Of a stretch of DNA of 7,080 bases, positions 1 through 6,116 are shown one piece after another; within the stretch, counting starts at the first letter, position 1; every line of letters starts with the position of its first letter. The position numbers and the translations under genes were made by a program. Origin of the DNA: Lentisphaeria bacterium (GTDB lineage Bacteria > Verrucomicrobiota > Lentisphaeria > Victivallales > UBA1829); assembly GCA_017623265.1 (NCBI GenBank), contig JAGAPM010000053.1, forward strand, positions 1-7,080, in the 5' to 3' direction. The notes below the pieces were generated by a model. The model worked only from the letters and a program-made list of their open reading frames with translations. It did no database searches and had not been told where the DNA came from.

Positions 1-1
1 C

Positions 2-37
2 CTTGCCGGCAACTTCAAGCGGTTGATCGGGGAATAA
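2..37 (+). CDS. 3' end of an upstream gene (partial, 11 residues)
   Basis: Frame 2 at the left edge reads LAGNFKRLIGE and then TAA at 35-37. The residues look like a normal soluble C-terminus, and the stop lies 17 bases before the transporter start, which is typical operon spacing. Too little is visible to name a family. The transporter frame itself is also open back to base 1, so this short call rests only on its composition and placement. Confidence 0.4.
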   Translation, partial: LAGNFKRLIGE

Positions 38-54
38 AAACGTTTCGGGAGACG

Positions 55-963
55 ATGATGCAGAAATTCTGGGGCGCTTTTGCCATGATCCTTGCAACGG
101 TATTGTGGGGCGTGGCTTTTTCCGCACAGAGCAGCGGGGCGCAGATCGTGGGACCGATGCTCTTTGTGATGCTGCGGTCGGTGGTGGGTGTTGCCGCCCT
201 GATCGTGGTCATTATGGGGTTCGATCTGGTGCAGCTGAAACAGCTCACTTTCTGGGGCGTGGCGAAGACCGCGCAGGCACGACGGGATCTGCTTTGGGGC
301 GGGTTCTGGTGCGGATTTGTCATTACCGGCGCAAGCGTCTGTCAGCAGGCGGGGCTGCGATATGTTTCCGCTGGAAAAAGCGGGTTCCTGACAGCGCTTT
401 ACATTGTGATCGTGCCGGTGTTGGGGATGCTGTTCTTCAAGCGGAAAACGAATTTTCTGCTGTGGAGTGCGGTTGTGCTGGCGCTGGCGGGATCGTATCT
501 GCTTTGCGGCGGGATCGGCAGTATCGGGCTTGGTGAGTGGTTCGTGATCGCCTGCGCAGTGATCTATTCCATCCATATTCCTGTGATCGATCACTATGCG
601 CCGAAATGCGATTGCGTGCGCCTCTCCTGCCTCCAGTTTGCGGTGGCGGCGATCCTTTCCGGCATTGCCTCGCCGTTGTTTGGAGAACCGTGGATCTGGT
701 CGGAGATCGTGCGCAGTCTGCCCTTCTGGATCTTCTGCGGCGTGGGATCCAGTGCCATTGCCTTTACCCTGCAGATGGTGGCGCAGAAGTATCTGCATCC
801 CGTGACTGCCACGCTGCTGATGAGTCTGGAATCCGTGTTTGCCGTGCTGGGTGGATGGCTGTTCCTGAACGAGATCCTTTCCGTGCGGGAACTGACCGGA
901 TGCGCCGTGATCTTCTGTGCCGTGATCCTTGCCCAGCTGCCGGTGAAATCCGCCGGAACCTGA
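55..963 (+). CDS. EamA/DMT-family inner-membrane transporter
   Basis: This is a 302-residue, strongly hydrophobic protein of the drug/metabolite transporter superfamily. The size and about ten predicted helices are usual for the two-repeat EamA fold. The first half runs to about residue 150 and includes the conserved region around SAGKSGFLTALYIVIVP (105-121). The second half, from about 160, includes TATLLMSLESVFAVLGGWLF (251-270) followed by NE, the typical end of the second EamA repeat. Such proteins export or import small metabolites, and the substrate cannot be read from sequence. A GGGAG at 47-51 lies 3 bases before the ATG at 55 and 6 bases before a second ATG at 58, so translation may really begin at 58, one codon in. 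No promoter is visible in the 54 upstream bases, so the gene is probably co-transcribed with the gene ending at 37. Confidence 0.9.
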   Translation: MMQKFWGAFAMILATVLWGVAFSAQSSGAQIVGPMLFVMLRSVVGVAALIVVIMGFDLVQLKQLTFWGVAKTAQARRDLLWGGFWCGFVITGASVCQQAGLRYVSAGKSGFLTALYIVIVPVLGMLFFKRKTNFLLWSAVVLALAGSYLLCGGIGSIGLGEWFVIACAVIYSIHIPVIDHYAPKCDCVRLSCLQFAVAAILSGIASPLFGEPWIWSEIVRSLPFWIFCGVGSSAIAFTLQMVAQKYLHPVTATLLMSLESVFAVLGGWLFLNEILSVRELTGCAVIFCAVILAQLPVKSAGT

Positions 964-997
964 GGGTTATTTTATCTTGAAATAACCACCGTTCCGG
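953..997. terminator. nested hairpin over convergent stop codons, possible bidirectional terminator
   Basis: An outer pair CCGGAAC (953-959) / GTTCCGG (991-997) encloses an inner perfect 8-bp pair GGTTATTT (965-972) / AAATAACC (980-987) with a 7-base loop. The two stems are separated by a small internal loop. The structure covers the transporter stop (961-963) and the fic stop (967-969). No clear T-run follows on either strand, so it is not a textbook intrinsic terminator. Confidence 0.5.
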
Positions 998-1935
998 GGT
1001 GCGCCGCGGAAGATGATCCGTTTTTCCGTTTTCAATTTCTGCAGGGCTCGCTGAACGGTTCGCAGGGAAAGATTCAATGCCGATGCAATGGCATTTGCAC
1101 GCAGTCCGGGCGCCTCGCCGATCAGGTCACAGATCCGGTCCTCCACGCTGCCGGTTGATGTCCCGAACGCAGTCAATGCCCGCCGGATCTCATTCAGCAT
1201 AAATTCAATGAAGTATGAGCAGTTGTTCTGTTCCGAACTTTTATTGATGGCGGCATAATACTTTTTCTGATTGCTGCAAATCATGTTTTCAATCGGCAGT
1301 AAGCGGAAAACCGGATGGATTTCTGCCAGCAGAAGCGTTTGCCAGAGCCGCCCGATGCGCCCGTTTCCATCTTCAAAAGGATGGATGAATTCAAACTCAT
1401 AGTGAAACACACAACTTTTGATCAGTGAATGATCCGGCGATTTTTTCAGCCAGTCAAAGAGCTGTTTGATCAGGGTGGGGACAAGATCTGCCGGCGGAGC
1501 GTTGTGAAGCGTCTTTCTGCCGTTGAAAATTGCAACACCACGCTGCCGGAACTTGCCGGGAGTGTCCAGCAGATCTTTCATCATGATCCGGTGCGCTTTC
1601 CGTAAATTTTGTACGGAAAAAGGATTCAGCCGATCGAGCAGATCATAAGCACTGATGGCGTTTTTCACTTCCCGGATCTCACGGGGAGGGGCAAGGACCC
1701 GTTTTCCCTCTAAAATCGCTGTGACCTGCTGCTCGTTGAGCGTGTTCCCTTCGATCGCCAAAGTGGAGCAGATCGTTTTTACATTGTTCGCCTTACGGAG
1801 TTTCAGGGTGTTTTTTTTCTGCAAGTCTCCCGCCAGACGCTCTGTCAGGGCGGAAATCTCTGCGACAAGAGACACTGTTTTTGCGGTGACAGTGAATGGT
1901 GGAATATAATCTGTTTTTTGTTTTGCTGCAGTCAT
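967..1935 (-). CDS. Fic-domain protein adenylyltransferase with N-terminal inhibitory helix and C-terminal winged helix
   Basis: This is a 322-residue Fic protein. The complete catalytic motif HPFEDGNGRIGR lies at residues 185-196, with His185 the expected catalytic base and Asp/Glu189-region and Asn191 the metal and phosphate contacts. Family members transfer AMP, or less often another phosphate-containing group, from a nucleotide to a hydroxyl side chain of a target protein. TLAIEG at 58-63 matches the (S/T)xxxE(G/N) inhibitory helix, so this is a class II, self-inhibited Fic with Glu62 expected to block productive ATP binding. Residues about 264-322 (EDRICDLIGEAPGLRANAIA onward, then LSLRTVQRALQKLKTEKRI) look like a winged helix-turn-helix. 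The start at 1935 is chosen because AGGAG (1942-1946) sits 6 bases upstream. The longer in-frame ATG at 1968 lies upstream of the predicted -10 box. The target is unknown. No small antitoxin gene is next to it, as expected when the inhibitory helix is built in. Confidence 0.92.
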   Translation of the reverse strand: MTAAKQKTDYIPPFTVTAKTVSLVAEISALTERLAGDLQKKNTLKLRKANNVKTICSTLAIEGNTLNEQQVTAILEGKRVLAPPREIREVKNAISAYDLLDRLNPFSVQNLRKAHRIMMKDLLDTPGKFRQRGVAIFNGRKTLHNAPPADLVPTLIKQLFDWLKKSPDHSLIKSCVFHYEFEFIHPFEDGNGRIGRLWQTLLLAEIHPVFRLLPIENMICSNQKKYYAAINKSSEQNNCSYFIEFMLNEIRRALTAFGTSTGSVEDRICDLIGEAPGLRANAIASALNLSLRTVQRALQKLKTEKRIIFRGAPRNGGYFKIK

Positions 1936-1958
1936 ACGATACTCCTGAAAATGGAGAG

Positions 1959-1986
1959 AATATAGCACGCAATCTGTGAATTACAA
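1959..1986 (-). promoter_or_regulatory. candidate promoter of fic, with flanking inverted repeat
   Basis: On the minus strand, TTGTAA (1981-1986), a 16-base spacer and TATATT (1959-1964) form a reasonable sigma-70 promoter ending about 24 bases before the ATG. An inverted repeat AATCT (1971-1975) / AGATT (1989-1993) straddles the -35 box and could be an operator, but five-base arms in AT-rich DNA are weak evidence. Confidence 0.5.
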
Positions 1987-2026
1987 ATAGATTACAGCAA
2001 AAAAGGGAAAAAACAGGGGATAATTT

Positions 2027-2086
2027 TTACTGCGCCATTTACTGCGCCATTTACTGCGCCAATTACTGCGCCATTTACTGCGCCAG
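2027..2086. repeat. five tandem copies of a 12-bp unit at the patatin 3' end
   Basis: The plus-strand unit TTACTGCGCCAT is repeated at 2027, 2039, 2051, 2063 and 2075. Copies 1, 2 and 4 are identical. Copy 3 ends AA and copy 5 ends AG. Read on the minus strand in the patatin frame, each copy gives (Leu/Met)-Ala-Gln-stop. The gene therefore terminates in the first copy and meets four more TAA stops in the same frame. Copies 1, 2 and 4 each also form a minimal ATG-GCG-CAG-TAA frame. The period of exactly four codons suggests duplication of the gene's last four codons. Confidence 0.95.
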
Positions 2087-2926
2087 AAAGTTTTTGATGG
2101 CGTCCAGCTGCCCGTTTGCTTTTGCTCTGCCGATCTCGTAGGCTCGCTGCAGTTTTTCGGGATCGTGGCAGATCCGTCCCAGGGGCAGGGGGGAATCGGG
2201 CTGGAGCAGAAGGACTTTTCCGTTCCGGACCTGCTGATCAATGTACTGCAAGGTTTCGTTGTAATGTTCATGGCGTTTCTGCAGCACACGAACCAGCTCC
2301 GGATATTTCCGCAGAGCAGCCTGGACCAACCACATGGCACGGCTCGGTTTTTTGAGAAATCCGGCAGGCTGGGTCAGGATCACCACATTTTTTCCGTAGC
2401 CGATGGACTCGAAAAAACGCAGGGGGATGGAGTCTGCAATGGCGCCATCCAGATACATTCCGCCGCCGACTTCCACGATCCGGGAGACCAGCGGCATGGA
2501 GGCGGAGGCGCGCATCCACTGGAAACAATCTGCATCCACCTTATCGCAACGCTGATAACGGGCTTTCCCCGTGCGGACATCGGTGCAGACCAGATAAAAT
2601 TCCGCGGGATCGTTCTCAAAAGCGGTGCGGTCGAAAAGATCCAGTTCATCGGGCAGTTCCCGGTAGCAGAAATCGGCGCCGAAAAGATCACCGGTTTTCC
2701 AGAGAGAGTGCCAGCTGCAGAAGCGTTTGTCTTTACAGAAGCGCGTGTTGTAACGGATCACTCTGCCGGTCTGGTGAGACTTGTAATTGCAGCCGAACGC
2801 CGCCCCGGCGGAGACCCCGATGATCCCGTCGAAACGGATCTCATGCTCCATCAGCACGTCCATGATCCCGGCGGAAAAGATTCCCCGCATGGCTCCGCCT
2901 TCCAGTACCAGACCGTTTTTGCTCAT
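2075..2926 (-). CDS. patatin-like phospholipase, YjjU-like
   Basis: This is a 283-residue patatin-family serine hydrolase. GLVLEGGAMRG at residues 5-15 is the glycine-rich oxyanion loop. GVSAG at 37-41 carries the nucleophile Ser39. YLDGAIADSIP at 158-168 carries the catalytic Asp160. All parts of the Ser-Asp dyad are therefore present. The C-terminal third (about 185-283, including RAYEIGRAKANGQ) resembles the tail of the E. coli YjjU subgroup. Members hydrolyse acyl esters of phospholipids or related lipids; the substrate here is unknown. No signal peptide or membrane helix is seen, so it is probably cytosolic or peripherally membrane-bound. The start at 2926 has AAGGA (2937-2941) 10 bases upstream and places the glycine-rich loop at the N-terminus, as usual. 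A longer in-frame ATG at 3022 lies upstream of the promoter and is rejected. The stop lies inside a tandem repeat. Confidence 0.92.
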   Translation of the reverse strand: MSKNGLVLEGGAMRGIFSAGIMDVLMEHEIRFDGIIGVSAGAAFGCNYKSHQTGRVIRYNTRFCKDKRFCSWHSLWKTGDLFGADFCYRELPDELDLFDRTAFENDPAEFYLVCTDVRTGKARYQRCDKVDADCFQWMRASASMPLVSRIVEVGGGMYLDGAIADSIPLRFFESIGYGKNVVILTQPAGFLKKPSRAMWLVQAALRKYPELVRVLQKRHEHYNETLQYIDQQVRNGKVLLLQPDSPLPLGRICHDPEKLQRAYEIGRAKANGQLDAIKNFLAQ

Positions 2927-2954
2927 TGTGCTGTTATCCTTCTGTTGCTGTGGT

Positions 2955-2983
2955 AATATACAGGAGAGCGGGGGCGATTGCAA
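2955..2983 (-). promoter_or_regulatory. promoter of the patatin gene
   Basis: On the minus strand, TTGCAA (2978-2983), 17 bases, then TATATT (2955-2960) places transcription start near 2948 and leaves room for the AAGGA at 2937-2941. The -35 box is one arm of the inverted repeat shared with the opposite promoter. Confidence 0.65.
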
Positions 2984-3022
2984 GCGGCTCAATCGGTCAA
3001 ATTTTTCTTTTCCGGCTTGCAA
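2978..3022. promoter_or_regulatory. inverted repeat TTGCAAGC / GCTTGCAA between divergent promoters
   Basis: A perfect 8-bp inverted repeat has its left arm at 2978-2985 and right arm at 3015-3022. It extends by two more pairs (GG/CC) if one bulged G is allowed. The arm centres are 37 bp apart. Each arm contains the -35 hexamer TTGCAA of one outward promoter. This could be a shared operator, or two like promoters back to back. Confidence 0.5.
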
Positions 3023-3044
3023 ATCCGCCGAAGAAAATTATAGT
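3017..3044 (+). promoter_or_regulatory. promoter of the MBL-fold gene
   Basis: TTGCAA (3017-3022), a 16-base spacer and TATAGT (3039-3044) lie about 38 bases before the ATG. The box sequence and spacing are good for a housekeeping sigma factor. Confidence 0.6.
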
Positions 3045-3082
3045 AAAGTGTAAGTTGGTAGAAAAATGAAAGGATCACGCCC

Positions 3083-3979
3083 ATGAGTGCAACAAAGAAT
3101 CTTGAAACGATCTGGACCGAATCCGATCCCGCCAAGCGGACGGAATGGATGGAAACCGTGCAGGAGATCATTGAAAAGACCCCCAGCAAAGAATTTTATC
3201 TCTTTGACAATAACCCGGATGCCGTTACGGAAAATCCCGTTCTGCAGTTCTACGACAAGGCATTGGACCGGTTGACAGCAGCTATTCCGTCCACGCAAGT
3301 GGAACCGGGCACGGCAGTGATCTGGTATCTTTACAATCTGGGCTTCGTGATCAAGACACCCACCGCCTGTTTCGGAGTGGATCTCCACCACCGTCATGCG
3401 GTGCGGCTGGAACCGCTGCTGGATTTTATCACGGTCACGCACAATCATGATGATCATTACAATCTGTTGCTGTTGAGACACATGAACGCATCCGGCAAGT
3501 TGGTTGTCAGCAATTTTTACCCTGCGCCCGGTTACACCAAAGCCACGGAATTCACCCGCGAGATCAACGGCGTGACGATCCACTGCTATGAGGCGGATCA
3601 TAACAGCATCCTGCGGAATTTTACCATGCCTATGGAATTTATCTGCCCCACCGGTGACCGGAATTTTGTATTCTACACCAGCGGTGACTGCTGCAGTCAT
3701 GAGTTCCTCCGGAAAAAATCGGATCGGATCGACCTTTATGCGGTGCATCCTCTCTGCGGTATGATCGCAAAGAATGCCGCTCTGACGCTGGAGCCGGAAA
3801 TGACATTTATCGGGCATTTGCAGGAACTGGGACATGAAGTCGACCGGTTCCGTTGGCGTTTTTCCGATGGACAGCATGAACTGGATGAGTTTCAGAAGAT
3901 CCAACGGAATGCCTGCGTGCCGCTCTGGGGCGAAAAGGTCCTCTGGGATGGCAGCACGATCACCCGCTGCCGGGAGTAA
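3083..3979 (+). CDS. MBL-fold metal-dependent hydrolase
   Basis: This is a 298-residue protein of the metallo-beta-lactamase fold. The signature HxHxDH is present as HNHDDH at residues 120-125, just after a strand (LLDFITVT), as in the family. Later candidate metal ligands are His173 (ADHNS), Asp202 (YTSGD) and His245 or His251 (GHLQELGH), which could complete a two-metal site. The first 75 residues are a charged helical extension before the fold begins at about 78 (AVIWYLYNLGFVI). The plan resembles UlaG-like or uncharacterised MBL hydrolases rather than true beta-lactamases. There is no signal peptide, so a cytosolic enzyme is likely; the substrate is unknown. GAAAGGA at 3068-3074 lies 8 bases before the ATG. 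It converges on the DUF3592 gene with a 9-base gap and no visible hairpin between them. Confidence 0.88.
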   Translation: MSATKNLETIWTESDPAKRTEWMETVQEIIEKTPSKEFYLFDNNPDAVTENPVLQFYDKALDRLTAAIPSTQVEPGTAVIWYLYNLGFVIKTPTACFGVDLHHRHAVRLEPLLDFITVTHNHDDHYNLLLLRHMNASGKLVVSNFYPAPGYTKATEFTREINGVTIHCYEADHNSILRNFTMPMEFICPTGDRNFVFYTSGDCCSHEFLRKKSDRIDLYAVHPLCGMIAKNAALTLEPEMTFIGHLQELGHEVDRFRWRFSDGQHELDEFQKIQRNACVPLWGEKVLWDGSTITRCRE

Positions 3980-3988
3980 ACAGACGGT

Positions 3989-5029
3989 TCAGTATGTGAT
4001 GGGCAGATGTCCCATTTTCTCCGCCAGTTCCGGCAGCAGCTCCAGCAGCAGCTCCAGATGACGCGGCGATGCCTTGCAGACCGGGATTTTTGTGCCGTCA
4101 CGCTTTACCGCAAAAAAGCCGATCTGATAACCGTTTTTTCTTCTCACCTGTTCGCAGCTCAAATGGTCCACGTCGGAGAAGGGCAGCACTTCCATGTGTT
4201 CCATCTTTTCCGGATGGAACCGGCTGCCGGAAAGGATTTTTTTCTCCTGAAAATCAAAGACTGTTACGTGCGGTTTGTATAAAGAGAACACGAGCAAACC
4301 GGAAATCACAACCAGGGTCCAGCAGGAGGGGATGAAAATTGTCGCCGTTACGGAAAGCAGAAGCCATATCCCCAAAAGCACAACGGTGGATTTTGAGACG
4401 TTTTCCCGGATGACCCCGAAGCGGGATGATTGCAGATATTCCATTTTCTGCCGCAGTTCCACCCGGTTGTACAGTATCGCACGCTGTTCCATTTTCAACG
4501 CAGCATGAAACTGTTCTGCCGGGAGGGTATTCATATAATTTATCAGCCGTTCCGGAACAACCCGTTTTTTGGTGAAAAGGGTCCGCAAAAACATCCCGGA
4601 GAAAAGGAGAGCCAGTACATAAAGGACAGCACAGTCCATCCAGCGGAGCAATCCCCATTTTCCCCGATACCAGAACATAATGGCACAATTCTGCGGATTT
4701 TCCGGATCCACGATCACCTGCCGTTTTGTTCCCACTTTCAGATCAGGAAAGGAATCGCTGTCATAAACGATCTTTGTGCCGTGATATGTTGCGCCTTTAT
4801 AAGTGTATTGGTATTCCACATCGGCAACCTCTTTCGTGCCTTTCCCCCTTGATGAAACCCGTTTGGTGGTGTTTTTGAGGATGATCCCATCCACTTTGTC
4901 CCATGTTTCAATACGGTCATCCCACGCCAGCTGCTCCTTCATTCCCCAGATACCAAGTCCGAGACAGAAGATCGCAGCGACAGCATAGATGATCTTTACT
5001 GCAAGAGAGGGACGCAGGATATGATTCAC
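3989..5029 (-). CDS. DUF3592-domain membrane protein, last gene of the minus-strand operon
   Basis: This is a 346-residue protein. A first membrane helix lies at about 10-29. It is followed by a soluble domain (about 40-120) with the DUF3592 pattern: WDKVDGIILKN, VEYQYTYKGATYHG, then LKVGTKRQVIVDPENPQNC. Further helices lie at about 130-150, 212-232 and 234-251. A C-terminal soluble part (252-346) has alternating strands and a final Leu-rich helix (HLELLLELLPEL), resembling a small PH-like module. Function is unknown; members are envelope proteins. The start is a GTG, the first ordinary start codon after the TAG at 5201-5203, with no good ribosome site at normal distance (AGGAG at 5051-5055 is 21 bases away). 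The frame is open upstream to 5200, so this may be the back half of a longer protein. The GTG overlaps a TGA of another frame (GTGA, 5026-5029), a pattern used for coupled translation. Confidence 0.8.
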   Translation of the reverse strand: MNHILRPSLAVKIIYAVAAIFCLGLGIWGMKEQLAWDDRIETWDKVDGIILKNTTKRVSSRGKGTKEVADVEYQYTYKGATYHGTKIVYDSDSFPDLKVGTKRQVIVDPENPQNCAIMFWYRGKWGLLRWMDCAVLYVLALLFSGMFLRTLFTKKRVVPERLINYMNTLPAEQFHAALKMEQRAILYNRVELRQKMEYLQSSRFGVIRENVSKSTVVLLGIWLLLSVTATIFIPSCWTLVVISGLLVFSLYKPHVTVFDFQEKKILSGSRFHPEKMEHMEVLPFSDVDHLSCEQVRRKNGYQIGFFAVKRDGTKIPVCKASPRHLELLLELLPELAEKMGHLPITY

Positions 5030-5200
5030 CCACAGTTGAAGATCCGGGATCTCCTGCCGGGTCGTCGGGAAGTTGATGCGTTCTTCCCATTCGGCTTTGA
5101 TCGCTTGTGCTGTTTGCAGCGAAAAAAGATTGATATTCCAGGATTTGATCCCGCCGGAACGCAGATAAAAATGAATTGCCGCAGGGACTTCCTGTTTTTT
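5030..5200 (-). pseudogene. coding-like remnant between the TAG stop and the DUF3592 start
   Basis: Reading minus-strand codons from 5200 down to 5030, in the frame of both the 108-residue gene and the DUF3592 gene, gives 57 sense codons with no stop and no ATG, GTG or TTG. The translation begins KKQEVPAAIHFYLRSGG and goes on through SWNINLFSLQTAQAIKAEWE. It alternates hydrophobic and polar residues and ends in an amphipathic helix, as the end of a PH-like domain would. It continues smoothly from the last residues before the TAG (RINYADVIRLAYSYGK). I read it as the severed C-terminal part of the 108-residue protein. A one-base change, for example CAG to TAG, would explain the break. Confidence 0.6.
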
Positions 5201-5527
5201 CTATTTCCCGTACGAGTATGCCAGACGGATGACATCTGCATAATTGATCCTGACCGGAAAGCAGCCGCAATAGTAAATCGTGGCATGGTTTTTCTCAAAC
5301 CGCACCCGCCAAAAGAAGCAGAGCCAAAAAATAATACCCAGTGCGATCGGTGCCAAAAACGCAAAGCCCGCACCGTGTTGGAATAAGTCGGAAAATCCGG
5401 AAAATCCCGGTTTCAGGGCGGCGATAATGAATGCAGAAAATCCCAAAACAACAAACATCCCGCAGAGAAGAACCGGCGGACCCCATTGGCTGTAAAATGT
5501 CCGGCTGGATTTTGCGGTGTTCCTCAT
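5201..5527 (-). CDS. small two-helix membrane protein, apparently truncated by an in-frame TAG
   Basis: This is a 108-residue protein of no family I recognise. Two membrane helices are predicted at about 17-38 (PPVLLCGMFVVLGFSAFI) and 53-73 (AGFAFLAPIALGIIFWLC). They are followed by a basic stretch (WRVRFEKN) and the start of a beta-rich cytoplasmic part (ATIYYCGCFPVRINYADVIR) that stops abruptly at codon 109, TAG. The start is well supported: ATG at 5525-5527 overlaps the TGA of the preceding gene by four bases (ATGA), and GGAG at 5535-5538 lies 7 bases upstream. The same frame continues open and protein-like after the stop. The chain was therefore probably longer, about 165 residues, or fused to the DUF3592 protein for 512 codons in total. 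It may be a pseudogene, a functional short form, or a consensus error. Confidence 0.65.
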   Translation of the reverse strand: MRNTAKSSRTFYSQWGPPVLLCGMFVVLGFSAFIIAALKPGFSGFSDLFQHGAGFAFLAPIALGIIFWLCFFWRVRFEKNHATIYYCGCFPVRINYADVIRLAYSYGK

Positions 5528-5997
5528 TGTTTTTCTCCGGAATATTTTTGTTCCAGTTTGCGTAAAAATGTATTCAGATCCCGACAGATTTGCGGGATTT
5601 CATTTGCGGCAAAAGCTCTACAGATCTCCAGGATCAGAAAGAGAAAACCGATCATTGCCAGAGCGGCGGGAATTTGCCACCAATATCCGGAAAGCGCTGC
5701 AGTGATACCCGTCAACAGGGCGAAGCCGCACCAGATCCCTGCAAAGATCCCGATCCATGGCGGCGGGGCGAGCGTGATACGCAGCGCGGCATTGTCTTCC
5801 GGCTGCAGCAGGCATCGTCCGCGCAGAGAATTGCGGGACATCCGGACCGGATACAGTACCAGCGGATCCCGGAGACTTCTTGTAAAAAGATTCATTTTGT
5901 TTTCCGGCAACAGAGCAGCCTGCAAAACGTCTTTTGCAAGAGAGAGCTGCAGGGTATATTCTGCGTAAGGTCCGAAATATCGCTTCAGGAGTTTCAT
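5524..5997 (-). CDS. 157-residue membrane protein of unknown family, first gene of the operon
   Basis: This protein has a mostly cytoplasmic N-terminal part (1-75, Leu-rich with basic residues, including MSRNSLRGRCLLQPEDNAAL). Two membrane helices follow at about 80-101 and 107-127. A charged amphipathic C-terminal helix comes last (EIPQICRDLNTFLRKLEQKY, 133-152). I do not recognise the family. The start at 5997 has AGGCGG (6004-6009), close to a full Shine-Dalgarno, 6 bases upstream, and follows the strongest promoter of the window. The same frame is open much further upstream, but that part lies antisense to the lyase and before the promoter, so it is not coding. The TGA at 5524-5526 overlaps the next ATG, showing translational coupling. 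The two-helix plan is shared with the next gene, so the proteins may form a complex. Confidence 0.75.
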   Translation of the reverse strand: MKLLKRYFGPYAEYTLQLSLAKDVLQAALLPENKMNLFTRSLRDPLVLYPVRMSRNSLRGRCLLQPEDNAALRITLAPPPWIGIFAGIWCGFALLTGITAALSGYWWQIPAALAMIGFLFLILEICRAFAANEIPQICRDLNTFLRKLEQKYSGEKQ

Positions 5998-6039
5998 GCA
6001 CTGCCGCCTGTTCCGTTGAAAATGGTGTTGATTCTGCGT

Positions 6040-6068
6040 ACTATAACACGGCTCCGGCAGCTTGTCAA
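6040..6068 (-). promoter_or_regulatory. near-consensus sigma-70 promoter of the membrane-protein operon
   Basis: On the minus strand, TTGACA (6063-6068), exactly 17 bases, then TATAGT (6040-6045) differs from full consensus by one base. Transcription would start near 6033, giving a leader of about 36 bases before the ATG at 5997. Confidence 0.8.
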
Positions 6069-6084
6069 GAGGAATCTTTTTTTG

Positions 6085-6114
6085 CCGGATCGTTTCCGGA
6101 AAAACGCGATCCGG
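6085..6114. promoter_or_regulatory. nested palindromic element between divergent promoters, candidate operator
   Basis: An 8-bp inverted repeat CCGGATCG (6085-6092) / CGATCCGG (6107-6114) encloses a perfect 10-bp palindrome TTTCCGGAAA (6093-6102). It sits two bases upstream of the lyase -35 box. A second TTCCGGAAAAA (6123-6133) lies inside that promoter's spacer, 29 bp centre to centre. TTCCGG is also common in coding parts of this window, which lowers its weight. Confidence 0.4.
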
Positions 6115-6116
6115 GT

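Noticed and set aside
1981..2340. 119-codon minus-strand frame ending in Trp-Arg-Ser-Lys repeats
   Set aside because: The repeats are just the 12-bp tandem array read in another frame over the patatin gene; no independent coding evidence.
967..2926. Fic plus patatin as a toxin-antitoxin or anti-phage defence pair
   Set aside because: Fic carries its own inhibitory helix, the genes are about 140 bp apart with a separate fic promoter, and YjjU-like patatins are common housekeeping genes. No nucleotide-cyclase or other defence partner is present.
2165..2956. 263-codon plus-strand open frame
   Set aside because: It is antisense to the patatin gene, whose catalytic motifs are complete; no ribosome site or family pattern supports it.
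3038..3904. 288-codon minus-strand open frame
   Set aside because: It is antisense to the MBL hydrolase, which has clear metal-binding motifs and its own promoter and ribosome site; the antisense translation shows no family pattern.
4026..4058. CAGCAGCTC-like direct repeat
   Set aside because: It encodes the Leu/Glu-rich helix near the DUF3592 protein C-terminus; the repetition is explained by codons.
5026..5373. 115-codon minus-strand frame whose TGA overlaps the DUF3592 GTG
   Set aside because: The GTGA overlap is suggestive of coupling, but the translation is Arg/Ser-rich and out of frame with the well-started 108-residue gene. It would matter only if a frameshift occurred.
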